DNA of 54,180 nucleotides from Sphaerisporangium fuscum (GCF_018531465.1 NZ_JAHDTF010000050.1:1-54180), one strand, 5' to 3'. Shown: positions 14,354 through 23,303, counted from the first letter of the stretch. The notes: generated by a model not told the origin, from the letters alone. Translations and numbers: made by a program.

Positions 14354-17182
14354 GTGATGTCGGAAGCACGGCCCGGCGGGCGGCAGCAGGGACGCCGCGT
14401 GGCCGACCGCTACCAGCTCCTGGAGCCCATCGGCCGGGGCGGCATGGGCATCGTCTGGCGCGCCCACGACGAACTGCTCGACCGCGCGGTGGCCGTCAAG
14501 GAGGTCCGCTACCCCGGCGATCCGCAGGACGACGAGGTCAGCGAGCTGAACCAGCGCACGCTGCGCGAGGCGCGGGCGGCCGGACGGCTCACCCACCCCA
14601 ACGTCGTCGTCGTCCACGACGTGATCGAGGAGAACGGCCGCCCCTGGATCGTCATGCAGCTGGTCGAGTCACGCTCGCTCGGCCAGATCCTGCGCCAGGA
14701 CGGGCCGCTGCCGGTCCGCATGGTCGCCGAGATCGGGCTGCAGGTCCTCGACGCGCTGCGGTCCGCGCACGCCGCCGGCGTCCTGCACCGCGACGTCAAG
14801 CCCGAGAACGTCCTGCTCACCGACGACGGGCGCGTCGTGCTCACCGACTTCGGCATCGCCCGCATGGAGACCGACGCGACGATGACCCGCACCGGTCTCG
14901 TCGGCACCCCCGCCTTCATCGCGCCCGAGCGGCTGCGCGGGTACCCCGCCCAGCGCGAGTCCGACCTGTGGTCGCTCGGCGCCACCCTGTACGCCGCCGT
15001 CGAGGGCCGCCCGCCCCACGACAAGGGCATGGCCATGGCGACCATGCACGCGGTGCTGAACGAGGAGCCGGAGCCCGCCAAGCGGGCCGGGCGGCTCGGC
15101 GCCGTCCTCACCGGGCTGCTGGAGAAGGACCCCGAGCGGCGGCTGTCGGCCGACCAGGCCGAGCGCATGCTGCGCAGCATCGCCGAGGAACGGTCGGCGG
15201 TCCCCACCTCCAAGCAGCACACCATGCCGGCCACGCCGCTCCCGATGCCCGAGACCAGCCCGCCGCGCAAGCAGCCCCGCCAGCCCAGGCAGGCCCCGGA
15301 GGGCGCGCCCTCGAGGGCCGATGAGGCCGCCGCGGCACCGGCCGCGCCCGCCCCGCCGGAGACCGGCACCGGCGCCCGCGAGGAGGCGCTGCAGCGCATG
15401 CAGTCGCTGCGGCAGGCGCCCCCGGCCAAGGGGGCCGGCTCCAAGGCCTCGGGCACTCGGGGCACCGGCGCCTCCCCAGGGACCGGCTCCCCGGCGTCCG
15501 CGGCGAAGGGGGCGGCCGGCGAGCCCTCGTCCCCCCGGCCGGGCGCGACCAAGCGCATGTCCTCCTCGGAGGTGGCGGAGGAGACGCCGGCTCCGGACGA
15601 GAGCGCCTCGCCGGCCGGCAAGGGCGCGACGGCCGGCCGCTCCCCCTCCCGCAAGGGGGCCGCGACCGCGAAGGCAGCCGCCGGGAGTGCGGGCTCCGAA
15701 CGGCCCGAGGAGACCCCCGCGGGCGACACCGCCGGGAAGCCGTCCGGGGACGAGGAGGCCCTCGTCCAGGAAGCGGAGGAGTCGCCCAGCCCGGCCGGCG
15801 CCGCGAAGACGGCGAAGCCCGCGAAGGGCTCGAAGGCCGGCGCCACCGGCGCCGGCACGGCCTCCCGGCCCGTGACCGGGTCGAAGGCGGCCTCCGGCAC
15901 CGAGGGCAAGGGCTCCGGCGCGGCGCCCGCCTCCGCCGAGACCGAGACCGAGACGGACGAGCCCGGCGCGGAGCGGGAGGCGTCCGGCGCCGCCCCGGAG
16001 GCCTCCGGGGCGGCCATGCCCGAGGAGACCCGTCTCGTCAGGCCGGACGCCAAGAGTGACCGGACCGGCGACGAGGAGCCGGAGGAGGCCCGGGAGCCGA
16101 AGGAGCCCGCGGCCCGGCCCAAGGCCAGGAAGCCCATCCGGCTCGTCCAGCCGGTCAAGCCCGCCCCGCTGCCCGTCAAGGACGACGAGGACGACCGCTG
16201 GTACCGTCCGAGCCGGTTCTCCCGCCCGGAGAAGGACGACGCCGAGACGCGCAAGAGCCCCTACGGGGAGCCCACCCGGGCGTCCTACGCCGAGCCGTAT
16301 TCCGGCTCGTCCCGGCGGCCCCCCTACGGCGGATCGTACGACGGCTCCTCCCCGGTGACCCGCCTCGAGACGGCGGCGGGTGGTGCTTCGCACGAACCGC
16401 CGGTGGTGCCGATCTCGCCCGGCGGGCCGGTGTACGCCGGCCCGGACGAGCGGCAGGGCCTGCCGATCCTGCGGATCATCCTGATCACCATTCCGGTGAT
16501 CCTGATCGTGGGTGCCGTCGCCCTGTGGCTCGGGGCCAACCAGGCCTCCGACGAGGATCCCAAGCCCGGTCAGTCGTCGTCCAAGAACGCCAGGTCCACT
16601 TCGGCGCAGGCCCAGCCGCCGGCGACCACCTCGGCCCCGGCGTCCGCGCCGTCCTCGTCCCAGCCGTCGGCCTCCGCCTCGCCGAGCCCCACGCCGACGG
16701 CCACCCCCACCCCCACGCCGAGCGAGTCCAAGAGCGACGGGGTCCCCGACGGCTGGAAGAAGTACAAGGACAAGAGCGGCTTCTCCATCGCCCTGCCGAA
16801 GGGGTGGAAGCCGGCCGAACGCCGGGGGTCGCAGGTCTACTTCCGCAGCGACGACGGGCACACCTACCTGATGGTCGACCAGACCAGCACGCCGGGGACC
16901 GACGCGAAGAAGACCTGGGACCGCGACGTGCCGAGCATGACCGGCGGGTTCCCCGGTTACAGGCTGATCGCCATCCGGGAGGTCAAGGGCTTCTGGAAGA
17001 CCGCGGCCGACTGGGAGTTCACCTTCGGTTCGGGGAGGGGCAAGTCCCACGCGATCGACCGGGGCTTCGTCACCGACAAGAAGCACGGCTACGCCCTGTT
17101 CTTCAAGGCGCAGGACGCGCACTGGGACGAGAAGAGGCGCCTGTTCGAGACCTTCGCCGCCACCTTCCAGCCCGCCGACTAG
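14354..17182 (+). CDS. PknB-type Ser/Thr protein kinase with extracellular sensor domain (kinase 1 of 3)
   Basis: A 942-residue membrane kinase. The kinase domain covers about residues 18-275: glycine loop IGRGGMGIVW, VAVKEV lysine, catalytic loop HRDVKPENVLL (near residue 146), DFGIAR and APERL. A very long, low-complexity Ala/Pro/Glu/Lys/Ser linker follows to about residue 690, then one membrane helix (LPILRIILITIPVILIVGAV, about 703-728). The outside part begins with a Ser/Pro/Thr stretch and ends in a folded domain of about 150 residues (GFSIALPKGWKPAERRG onward) that is also present in kinase 2. The start is GTG 14354 or ATG 14357 behind AAAGGGGG. No PASTA repeats are present, so the ligand is probably different from that of PknB. 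It is transcribed with, or just upstream of, two paralogues. Confidence 0.92.
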   Translation: MMSEARPGGRQQGRRVADRYQLLEPIGRGGMGIVWRAHDELLDRAVAVKEVRYPGDPQDDEVSELNQRTLREARAAGRLTHPNVVVVHDVIEENGRPWIVMQLVESRSLGQILRQDGPLPVRMVAEIGLQVLDALRSAHAAGVLHRDVKPENVLLTDDGRVVLTDFGIARMETDATMTRTGLVGTPAFIAPERLRGYPAQRESDLWSLGATLYAAVEGRPPHDKGMAMATMHAVLNEEPEPAKRAGRLGAVLTGLLEKDPERRLSADQAERMLRSIAEERSAVPTSKQHTMPATPLPMPETSPPRKQPRQPRQAPEGAPSRADEAAAAPAAPAPPETGTGAREEALQRMQSLRQAPPAKGAGSKASGTRGTGASPGTGSPASAAKGAAGEPSSPRPGATKRMSSSEVAEETPAPDESASPAGKGATAGRSPSRKGAATAKAAAGSAGSERPEETPAGDTAGKPSGDEEALVQEAEESPSPAGAAKTAKPAKGSKAGATGAGTASRPVTGSKAASGTEGKGSGAAPASAETETETDEPGAEREASGAAPEASGAAMPEETRLVRPDAKSDRTGDEEPEEAREPKEPAARPKARKPIRLVQPVKPAPLPVKDDEDDRWYRPSRFSRPEKDDAETRKSPYGEPTRASYAEPYSGSSRRPPYGGSYDGSSPVTRLETAAGGASHEPPVVPISPGGPVYAGPDERQGLPILRIILITIPVILIVGAVALWLGANQASDEDPKPGQSSSKNARSTSAQAQPPATTSAPASAPSSSQPSASASPSPTPTATPTPTPSESKSDGVPDGWKKYKDKSGFSIALPKGWKPAERRGSQVYFRSDDGHTYLMVDQTSTPGTDAKKTWDRDVPSMTGGFPGYRLIAIREVKGFWKTAADWEFTFGSGRGKSHAIDRGFVTDKKHGYALFFKAQDAHWDEKRRLFETFAATFQPAD

Positions 17183-17210
17183 CAGTAGGGTCCCGGCCGT
17201 GCCGCGGCTG

Positions 17211-17219
17211 TGGGACGAT
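17211..17219 (+). promoter_or_regulatory. Upstream motif shared by the tandem kinases (copy 2)
   Basis: TGGGACGAT, preceded by GC-T as in copy 1, ends 29 bases before the proposed TTG start of kinase 2. The surrounding bases also align with the kinase 1 leader (AAAGGnGGG and CGGGnGA). Confidence 0.35.
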
Positions 17220-17247
17220 GCGGGAGCGGAAAGGAGGGGCGGGCGAG

Positions 17248-19080
17248 TTGACCGCGGGGACGGAGCGCCGGGTCGCCGGCAGATACCAGCTGCTGGAGCC
17301 GATCGGCCGGGGCGGCATGGGCGTGGTCTGGCGTGCCCACGACCAGCTCCTCGACCGTCCGGTCGCGGTCAAGGAGGTCCTCTACCACGCCCTGAGCGAG
17401 GAGGACCGCGCGGCGTTCAACCGCCGCACCATCCGGGAGGCGCGGGCCGCCGGGCGGCTCGACCATCCGTCGGTGGTCGTCGTCCACGACGTGATCGAGG
17501 AGGACGGCCGGCCCTGGATCGTCATGCAGCTGGTGCGGTCCCGGTCCCTCGGCGAGGTCCTGCGCGCCAACGGGCCCCTCGCCCCCCGCACGGTCGCCGA
17601 GATCGGCGGCCAGGTCCTCGACGCGCTGCGCTCCGCGCACGCCTCGGGGGTGCTGCACCGCGACGTCAAGCCCGAGAACGTCCTGCTCACCGACGCCGGG
17701 CGGGTGGTGCTGACCGACTTCGGCATCGCCACCATGCCCGAGGAGACCGCGCTCACCACGACGGGCGGCCTGACGGGCACGCCGGCGTTCATCCCGCCGG
17801 AGCGGCTGCAAGGGCTGCCCGCGGTGCCCGAGTCCGACCTGTGGTCGCTGGGCGCCACACTGTACGCCGCGGTCGAGGGCCGGCCGCCGTTCGACCGGGG
17901 CGCGCCGGTGCCGACCATGGCGGCGGTGCTCAGCGACGAGCCCGATCCCGCGCGACGGGCCGGGCCGCTGGGGCCGGTGATCGCGGGGTTGCTGCGCAAG
18001 GACCCCGCCGAGCGCATGTCCGCGGCCGACGCCGCCGAGGCGCTGCGCCGCGTCGCCGCCGGCGGCAAGGGCTCACGCCGGGGTGAGCCGTCCCGCGGGC
18101 GGCGCGGCCGTTCCCAAGGGGCCGCCCACTCCGCCGCGGGCCAGGCACCCGCCGCCGCCTCCGCAGGGCAGGCGCCCTGGGGCCCCACGGGCGAGCCCGG
18201 CCAGGCTGCCTGGAGCCCCGCGGGGGAGCCAGGGCAGGCGGCCTGGGCAGCTGCCGGTCAGGCGCCGGGGAGCGGCACGGGCGACGGCTCCTGGGCCACC
18301 GCCCGTCAGGCGCAGGGGAACGGCGCGGGCGAGGGAGGCGAGGCCTCCTGGGCCACCGCCTCCGGGCCGGGCCAGGCCCACTGGCCGACGGTCGAGCGTG
18401 CGAACGGCCGGCCCGAGGCGCGCCGCCGCCGCAGGACGTCCGCCGTCGCCCTGTTCGCGGGCGTGCCGCTGCTGCTGGCGGCGGCCGGCGTGGGCGGCTG
18501 GTACGGCTACCAGCGACTCGCCGCGAGCGATCCGCCGCCTCCCCCCTCCTCCGGCGGCCCGACCCCGACCGCCGCCTGGCCGGCGTCGTCCTCCCCCTCC
18601 CCCACGCCCCGCACGACCCCGTCCGAGGCCGCCGTCCCCGCCGGCTGGCACACGCACGTCGACCCTCTCGGGTTCAGCATCGCCCTGCCGGACGACTGGG
18701 CCGAGTTCGGTCGCGAGAAGACCCGGGTGCGGTTCCGGCTGCCCGGCGCGGCGAGCTTCCTGCTGATCGACCTGACCCCTTGGCCCGACAAGGATCCGTA
18801 TCAGGCCAAGACCATCATGGAGAAGCAGGCGCAGGCCGAGAAAAGGCTTCCCGGCTACCGGCCCGGCAAGTTCTTCCTGGGCAAATCGCCGTGGGGCGGG
18901 CAGACGCTCGAATGGCAGTTCACCTGGCGGATGAGCACAGGCCTCGCCCACGTGGCCGACCGTTATCTGACCACGGGCGACGGGCGCCAGTTCGCCGTCT
19001 ACTGGCACACCACCGATGCCCGCTGGAAAGCCGATTATTCCTATTACTTGCACTTCACCAAGACATTCCGGCCTTCCTAA
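17248..19080 (+). CDS. PknB-type Ser/Thr protein kinase with extracellular sensor domain (kinase 2 of 3)
   Basis: About 610 residues, a close paralogue of kinase 1. The kinase domain has IGRGGMGVVW, VAVKEV, HRDVKPENVLL and DFGIATM; then comes a Gly/Gln/Ala/Pro linker with repeated GQA-PW units, a membrane helix (AVALFAGVPLLLAAAGVGG, about 400-420), a Pro/Ser/Thr stalk and a C-terminal domain starting LGFSIALPDDWAEFG that matches the kinase 1 outer domain. I favour the TTG at 17248, because AAGGAGG lies 10 bases upstream and the whole leader aligns with that of kinase 1; an ATG at 17218 in the same frame lacks a ribosome site. It lies 65 bases after kinase 1 and is probably its tandem duplicate. 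Confidence 0.9.
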   Translation: MTAGTERRVAGRYQLLEPIGRGGMGVVWRAHDQLLDRPVAVKEVLYHALSEEDRAAFNRRTIREARAAGRLDHPSVVVVHDVIEEDGRPWIVMQLVRSRSLGEVLRANGPLAPRTVAEIGGQVLDALRSAHASGVLHRDVKPENVLLTDAGRVVLTDFGIATMPEETALTTTGGLTGTPAFIPPERLQGLPAVPESDLWSLGATLYAAVEGRPPFDRGAPVPTMAAVLSDEPDPARRAGPLGPVIAGLLRKDPAERMSAADAAEALRRVAAGGKGSRRGEPSRGRRGRSQGAAHSAAGQAPAAASAGQAPWGPTGEPGQAAWSPAGEPGQAAWAAAGQAPGSGTGDGSWATARQAQGNGAGEGGEASWATASGPGQAHWPTVERANGRPEARRRRRTSAVALFAGVPLLLAAAGVGGWYGYQRLAASDPPPPPSSGGPTPTAAWPASSSPSPTPRTTPSEAAVPAGWHTHVDPLGFSIALPDDWAEFGREKTRVRFRLPGAASFLLIDLTPWPDKDPYQAKTIMEKQAQAEKRLPGYRPGKFFLGKSPWGGQTLEWQFTWRMSTGLAHVADRYLTTGDGRQFAVYWHTTDARWKADYSYYLHFTKTFRPS

Positions 19081-19090
19081 CGGCTGATGC

Positions 19091-19100
19091 ATGGGACGGT
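19091..19100 (+). promoter_or_regulatory. Upstream motif shared by the tandem kinases (copy 3)
   Basis: ATGGGACGGT lies 23 bases before the ATG of kinase 3, directly after the stop of kinase 2. It is one base different from copy 1 and has slightly shorter spacing. Confidence 0.3.
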
Positions 19101-19123
19101 AATTCTGGGGTAGCCCGACCCAC

Positions 19124-20653
19124 ATGCCGGAATCCTCCCAGGTCAAAGACCGAGTCGTAGCGGGCAGGTACCACCTGCTCGAGCCGATCGGCCGAGGTGG
19201 GATGGGCACTGTTTGGCGTGCTCATGACGAGGTCCTCGGCCGTGAGGTCGCCGTGAAGGAACTCATCGCGCCCCCGGAGCTGACCGGAGCCGAGCGCGAG
19301 ATGTTCACTTTAAGGACGTTCCGGGAGGCTCGCGCCGCCGGGAGGGTGAGCCACCCCAACGTGGCCACGGTGTACGACGTCTTCGAGGAGAGCGGGCACC
19401 CGTGGATCGTGCTGCAGCTCGTCCCCTCCGAGACCCTGGGCGCGGTGGTCCGCGACAGCGGCCCGCTTCCCGCGGCGCGCGTGGCCGAGATCGGCCTCCA
19501 GGTGCTCGGCGCCCTGCGCGCCGCCCACCAGGCCGGGGTGCTCCACAGGGACGTCAAGCCCGACAACGTGCTGCTGGCGAGGGGCACCGGCCGTGCCGTG
19601 CTGACCGACTTCGGCATCGCGACCCTGGAGGACGACTCCCCCGTCACCCGTACCGGCACGCTCATCGGCACCCCGGCGTTCATCGCCCCGGAACGGGCCG
19701 AGGGCGGCCAGGCGACGCGGGCGTCCGACCTGTGGTCGCTCGGCGTGACCCTGTACGTCGCCGTGGAGGGCCGCTCGCCGTTCCAGCGCGGCAACCCGCT
19801 CGCCACGCTCGGCGCGGTCATGCACGACCCGCCGGAGCCGTTGCGGCTCGCGGGGCCGCTGGCGCCCGTGCTCATGGGCCTGCTGCGCAAGGACCCGAAG
19901 GAGCGGCTGACCGCCTCTCAGGCCGAGCACTACCTGCGCATGGTGGCGGCGGGCATCCAGCCCGAGGCGACCGCGCCCGCCATCCCCGTCCCCCAGATCC
20001 CGGTGCAGACCCGCCGGACGATCGGCGGAGCCGCCGCCGTCCTGGAGCCTGGACCGGCGGTGGCCACCGCCCCCGCCGCGGCCGTGCCCGCACGGCAGGG
20101 GGCGCCCGGACGGGGCATGGCGGTGACGGGGGTCACCTCACTGATCCTCGCCGTCGGGCTGGTCGCCGGCGGGCTGGCCTGGGTCATGGCGCGGTCCGCC
20201 CCGCCCACCATCACCCCGGCGAACTCCCCGACCGTCCGGGTGACCGTCTCCGTCACTCCCTCGGAGGAGCCTTCGGCCGAGACCGTGAACCGGCGGTCGT
20301 CCGAGCCGACCTCCTCCGAGAGGGGCCAGAACGCCCCCTCCTGGACGCCGAGGTCCTCCTCGTCGCCGTCCTCCTCCCCCGAGCCCACCAGGACCCGGGA
20401 CGACAAGACGCCGACCCCGGACAAGACCCGCAGCGAGAACGGCCAGGGGGACGGCAAACCCACCCCGAAGCCCACCAGGACCAAGCAGAAGGACCAGAAC
20501 GACCAGGACGGCGCCGGCGGCAGCATCCCCCCGGTCGACGACCCGCCCGGCGACGCCGGCGACCAGCGGGACGACGGCAGGCAGCAGGGCGACCAGCTCG
20601 ACGCCGGCGACATCCCCGCCATCGTCCAGGACGGCTCCGTCTCCGGCACCTGA
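19124..20653 (+). CDS. PknB-type Ser/Thr protein kinase (kinase 3 of 3)
   Basis: A 509-residue membrane kinase. The kinase domain (about residues 12-275) has IGRGGMGTVW, VAVKEL, HRDVKPDNVLL, DFGIATLED and IAPERAEG. A short Pro/Ala linker leads to one membrane helix (about 331-353, VTSLILAVGLVAGGLAWVMA). The outside part is only a disordered Thr/Ser/Pro/Lys/Asp tail of about 155 residues and lacks the globular domain of kinases 1 and 2, so it may sense differently or be cell-wall associated. The ATG at 19124 is 43 bases after kinase 2. The gene converges with the RluD-type gene, with only 18 bases between the stops. Confidence 0.92.
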   Translation: MPESSQVKDRVVAGRYHLLEPIGRGGMGTVWRAHDEVLGREVAVKELIAPPELTGAEREMFTLRTFREARAAGRVSHPNVATVYDVFEESGHPWIVLQLVPSETLGAVVRDSGPLPAARVAEIGLQVLGALRAAHQAGVLHRDVKPDNVLLARGTGRAVLTDFGIATLEDDSPVTRTGTLIGTPAFIAPERAEGGQATRASDLWSLGVTLYVAVEGRSPFQRGNPLATLGAVMHDPPEPLRLAGPLAPVLMGLLRKDPKERLTASQAEHYLRMVAAGIQPEATAPAIPVPQIPVQTRRTIGGAAAVLEPGPAVATAPAAAVPARQGAPGRGMAVTGVTSLILAVGLVAGGLAWVMARSAPPTITPANSPTVRVTVSVTPSEEPSAETVNRRSSEPTSSERGQNAPSWTPRSSSSPSSSPEPTRTRDDKTPTPDKTRSENGQGDGKPTPKPTRTKQKDQNDQDGAGGSIPPVDDPPGDAGDQRDDGRQQGDQLDAGDIPAIVQDGSVSGT

Positions 20654-20671
20654 CCCCGGGGACGGAGCAGG

Positions 20672-21601
20672 TCAGGATTCGGCGCGGACGATCTTCAGGG
20701 CCTGGGCGAGTTCCTCGGGGTAGTCGCTGGTGAACTGGACCCATTCGCCGGTGGCAGGGTGCTCGAAGGCGAGTGAGACGGCGTGCAGCCACTGGCGGGT
20801 GACGCCCAGGCGGGCCGCCAGCTTGGGGTCGGCGCCGTAGGTCAGATCTCCGACGCAGGGGTGCCGGGTGGCGGCCATGTGCACGCGGATCTGGTGCGTG
20901 CGGCCGGTCTCCAGCTTGATGTCGAGCAGCGACGCCGCCCGGAAGGCCTCGATGGTGTCGTAGTGGGTGATCGACGGCTTGCCGCCCGCGACGACGGCGA
21001 ACCGGCCGTCCCCCGCCGGGTGGCGGTCGATCGGGGCGTCGACGGTGCCGCGCAGCGGGTCGGGGTGCCCCTGGACGAGGGCGTGGTAGCGCTTGTCGAC
21101 CGTGCGCTCCTTGAAGGCCCGCTTGAGCCGGGAGTACGCCACCTCGCTCTTGGCGACCACCATGGCGCCGGTGGTGTTGGCGTCGAGGCGGTGGACGATG
21201 CCCTGACGCTCGGCCGCGCCGCTGGTGGCGACCTTGTGCCCGGCGCCGAGAAGGCCGCCGAGCACGGTGGGGCCGGTCCAGCCGACGGTGGGGTGGGCCG
21301 CGACGCCGATGGGCTTGTCGATCACGACGATGTCGTCGTCCTCGTAGAGCACCCGCATCCCGGGGACGGGCTCGGCCACCGGCATGGGAAGGCTGGGCGG
21401 CGGGGGGATCACGACGTCGAGCCAGGCGCCGGCGTGCACGCGGTCGGACTTGGCGGCGGTGGCCCCGTCGACCTGGACGTCGCCGGCGGCGATGAGCTCG
21501 GCCGCGCGTGTGCGTGAGAAGCCGAACAGCCGTGCCAGGGCGGCGTCGAGACGCTCGCCCTCGAGTCCGTCGGGGACGGGAAGACTGCGCTGTTCACCCA
21601 T
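20672..21601 (-). CDS. rluD: RluA/RluD-family pseudouridine synthase
   Basis: About 309 residues. An N-terminal S4 RNA-binding domain (RLDAALARLFGFSRTRAAEL) precedes the catalytic domain with the conserved GIVHRLDANTTGAMVVAK, in which the Asp is the nucleophile for uridine isomerisation. The C-terminal ETGRTHQIRVHMAATRHP is also typical. In bacteria the family modifies 23S rRNA; RluD in particular acts on helix 69. The ATG at 21601 overlaps the lspA stop (21594-21596), indicating coupling; a GTG at 21610 is the alternative. The lspA-rluD pair is a conserved actinobacterial arrangement. Confidence 0.9.
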   Translation of the reverse strand: MGEQRSLPVPDGLEGERLDAALARLFGFSRTRAAELIAAGDVQVDGATAAKSDRVHAGAWLDVVIPPPPSLPMPVAEPVPGMRVLYEDDDIVVIDKPIGVAAHPTVGWTGPTVLGGLLGAGHKVATSGAAERQGIVHRLDANTTGAMVVAKSEVAYSRLKRAFKERTVDKRYHALVQGHPDPLRGTVDAPIDRHPAGDGRFAVVAGGKPSITHYDTIEAFRAASLLDIKLETGRTHQIRVHMAATRHPCVGDLTYGADPKLAARLGVTRQWLHAVSLAFEHPATGEWVQFTSDYPEELAQALKIVRAES

Positions 21602-22235
21602 GCCGCTCACCCTCTCCCTCGGTGCCGGACGAGGACGCTTCCGCAGGCGCGGCGGCCTCCCGCTCCCCGTCGCCCGCCCGGGTGCCGTCGATCTGGTAGC
21701 CGCGCCAGGCGAGGAAGACGGCGAGGACGCCCCCGCAGACGATGCCGGAGTCGGCGAGGTTGAAGATCGGGAAGTGGGTGGCCGGGAACGCCTCGATCCA
21801 GTCGACCACGTGCCCCCGCAACGGCGCGGGGTAGCGGAACAGCCGGTCGGTGAGGTTGCCGAGCGCGCCGCCGAGCAGCAGCCCCAGGGTGATCGCCCAC
21901 GGGGCGCTGCGCAGCTTGCGGGCCGTGCGGAGGATCGCCACGACGACGCCGGCCGCGATGACCGTGAAGACGACCGTCATGCCCGTGCCCATGCTGAAGG
22001 CCGCCCCGGAGTTGCGGATCACCTGCAGCCGCAGGACCTCGGGGATGACGGTGACCGGCTCCCCGCCCTCCAGCAGCTTCACCACGAGGGTCTTGCTCAC
22101 CAGGTCGAGCACGTACACGAGCACGGCCACCACGGCGAGGATCCCGAGCCGCCTGGCGCGCGCGGCGGCGCGCCCCCCGGCGGCGTCGGGCGGCGGCGTC
22201 AGCGGCGCTCCTCCCGCTGCTTGCACGACACGCAC
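21594..22235 (-). CDS. lspA: Lipoprotein signal peptidase II
   Basis: This membrane aspartyl protease removes signal peptides from prolipoproteins. The four-helix core is clear, with the catalytic pair in GALGNLTDRLF and IFNLADSGIVCGG and the conserved IRNSGAAFSMGTG loop. A charged Ala/Glu/Ser tail follows the last helix. The start is unclear. The frame is open to 22298. GTG codons at 22235 and 22226 lie inside the preceding TraR/DksA gene without good ribosome sites. A CTG at 22202 overlaps the TraR stop (CTGA) and has GGGAGGAG 6 bases upstream, so a non-canonical CTG start is possible. Confidence 0.9.
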   Translation of the reverse strand: MRVVQAAGGAPLTPPPDAAGGRAAARARRLGILAVVAVLVYVLDLVSKTLVVKLLEGGEPVTVIPEVLRLQVIRNSGAAFSMGTGMTVVFTVIAAGVVVAILRTARKLRSAPWAITLGLLLGGALGNLTDRLFRYPAPLRGHVVDWIEAFPATHFPIFNLADSGIVCGGVLAVFLAWRGYQIDGTRAGDGEREAAAPAEASSSGTEGEGERHG

Positions 22236-22609
22236 AGGGTCGCCCTCGGGAACGCCTGCAGCCGCTCCTTGCCGATCGGCTTGTGGCACGATTCGCACAC
22301 TCCGTATGTTCCTGCGTCGATGCGGGCGATCGCCCGCTCGTTCTGCGCTATCAGGTCTCGCGCATTCAGGGTAAGGGCGATCTCGCGTTCCCGCTCATAG
22401 GTCTTGGCCCCGGCGTCGGCCTGGTCGTCTCCCGCGCTGTCGCTGATGTCACCGGAGGCGATCTGGGACTCGGCTCTCGCGACCTCGGCGTTGAGCTCCT
22501 CGATCTCGCCCAACAGGCGGCTTCGGACCTCGGACAGTTCTTCGGAGGTCCACTGGGCGTCGCCGTTCGTCTCCGTGGCGGTCTTGGCCGCCCGCGTCAC
22601 ACCGGCCAT
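22199..22609 (-). CDS. TraR/DksA-family zinc-finger protein (second copy)
   Basis: About 136 residues. N-terminal helices form a coiled coil (SEELSEVRSRLLGEIEELN) and a C4 zinc finger closes the protein: CESCHKPIGKERLQAFPRA then CVSC. It is of the DnaK-suppressor/TraR group that sits between ileS and lspA in many actinobacteria, consistent with its place here. The ATG at 22609 follows GAGGAGG at 6 bases; upstream in-frame starts are possible but weaker. The end overlaps the likely lspA start region, so the genes form an operon with lspA and rluD. Confidence 0.88.
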   Translation of the reverse strand: MAGVTRAAKTATETNGDAQWTSEELSEVRSRLLGEIEELNAEVARAESQIASGDISDSAGDDQADAGAKTYEREREIALTLNARDLIAQNERAIARIDAGTYGVCESCHKPIGKERLQAFPRATLCVSCKQREERR

Positions 22610-22696
22610 GGAAGGCCTCCTCGCCATTCGGACCATATGAGCAGTGCGGGAAGCATAGGCCCGCCATATCCGAAGAACAAACGACGCGCCGCCCCT

Positions 22697-22966
22697 TTAC
22701 GCCATCCGTAACGCCGCAGCCCTTTGGGTCAATTCCTCGTCGTTACCGGTGATCTCCACGGCTTTATCCCTGCTTGTCGCACCACTTACCAGCCGCACAT
22801 CCGCCCGCCGCACACCGAAGGCGTCCGCGACCGCTCTCAGCGCCGCCTCTGTGGCCCTGCCGTCGACCGCGCGGGCGTTCACCTTCACCACCACGGCGCC
22901 CTCGCCGTACACGCCCCCGACGCCCTCGCGGGCCGCCCCGGGCCGTACTCTGATCGCGAGCCTCAT
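22697..22966 (-). CDS. DUF167/YggU-family protein
   Basis: An 89-residue protein with the DUF167 pattern: MRLAIRVRPGAAREGVGG at the start, VVVKVNARAVDGRATEAALR in the middle and VRLVSGATSRDKAVEI near the end (the conserved G-x-x-S-R-x-K). The fold is known but the function is not. I chose the ATG at 22966, with GGAGAGAGGA upstream, since the longer open frame only adds sequence complementary to the ileS leader. It is transcribed divergently from the T-box/ileS transcript. Confidence 0.85.
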   Translation of the reverse strand: MRLAIRVRPGAAREGVGGVYGEGAVVVKVNARAVDGRATEAALRAVADAFGVRRADVRLVSGATSRDKAVEITGNDEELTQRAAALRMA

Positions 22967-23019
22967 GAACGTGTCGGTCCTCTCTCCGCCGTCGGCTATC
23001 GTTTTAGTTTGCAAGGCGT

Positions 23020-23303
23020 TGATGGGGAGGAGTACCTCCGAGCCCACTCGCAGGAGCGACCCGGGGACGGTGCGAGCCCGGGGCGAGAGCCGGAGGGAAG
23101 ATCACCCCGGAGCCGCCGGAAGAACGGCCGTGACACGCCCCAGGGCGTGCGCGCGGCCCAGTAGACCCGGCAGCAAGGACAAGAGTGGGCCTTGATTCGG
23201 TCAATCTTCCGAATCCCGGCCAAGGAGGGTGGTACCGCGGGGCCCGCAGGCCTCGTCCCTCCACGCCATCGACGAACCGCTCGCGTGGAGGTCTGCCCCT
23301 ACG
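23020..23303 (+). promoter_or_regulatory. T-box riboswitch controlling ileS (translational type)
   Basis: The leader contains the T-box core AAGGAGGGTGGTACCGCGGG (23223-23242); TGGT at 23230-23233 would pair with the ACCA end of uncharged tRNA. A GGGGAGGAGTA segment near 23033 and GAGAGCCGGAGGGAAG-ATC-ACCCCGG carry stem I with ATC (Ile) at 23101-23103 as specifier. CCTCCACGC (23258-23266) is a perfect complement of GCGTGGAGG (23283-23291), which includes the ileS ribosome site. Hence uncharged tRNA-Ile should free the ribosome site: translational control, as in other actinobacterial ileS leaders. The 5' boundary is approximate. Confidence 0.93.

Noticed and set aside
14669..17122. 817-codon minus-strand frame across kinase 1
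   Set aside because: It is antisense to the kinase and its linker; composition is only Gly/Arg/Leu mirror sequence.
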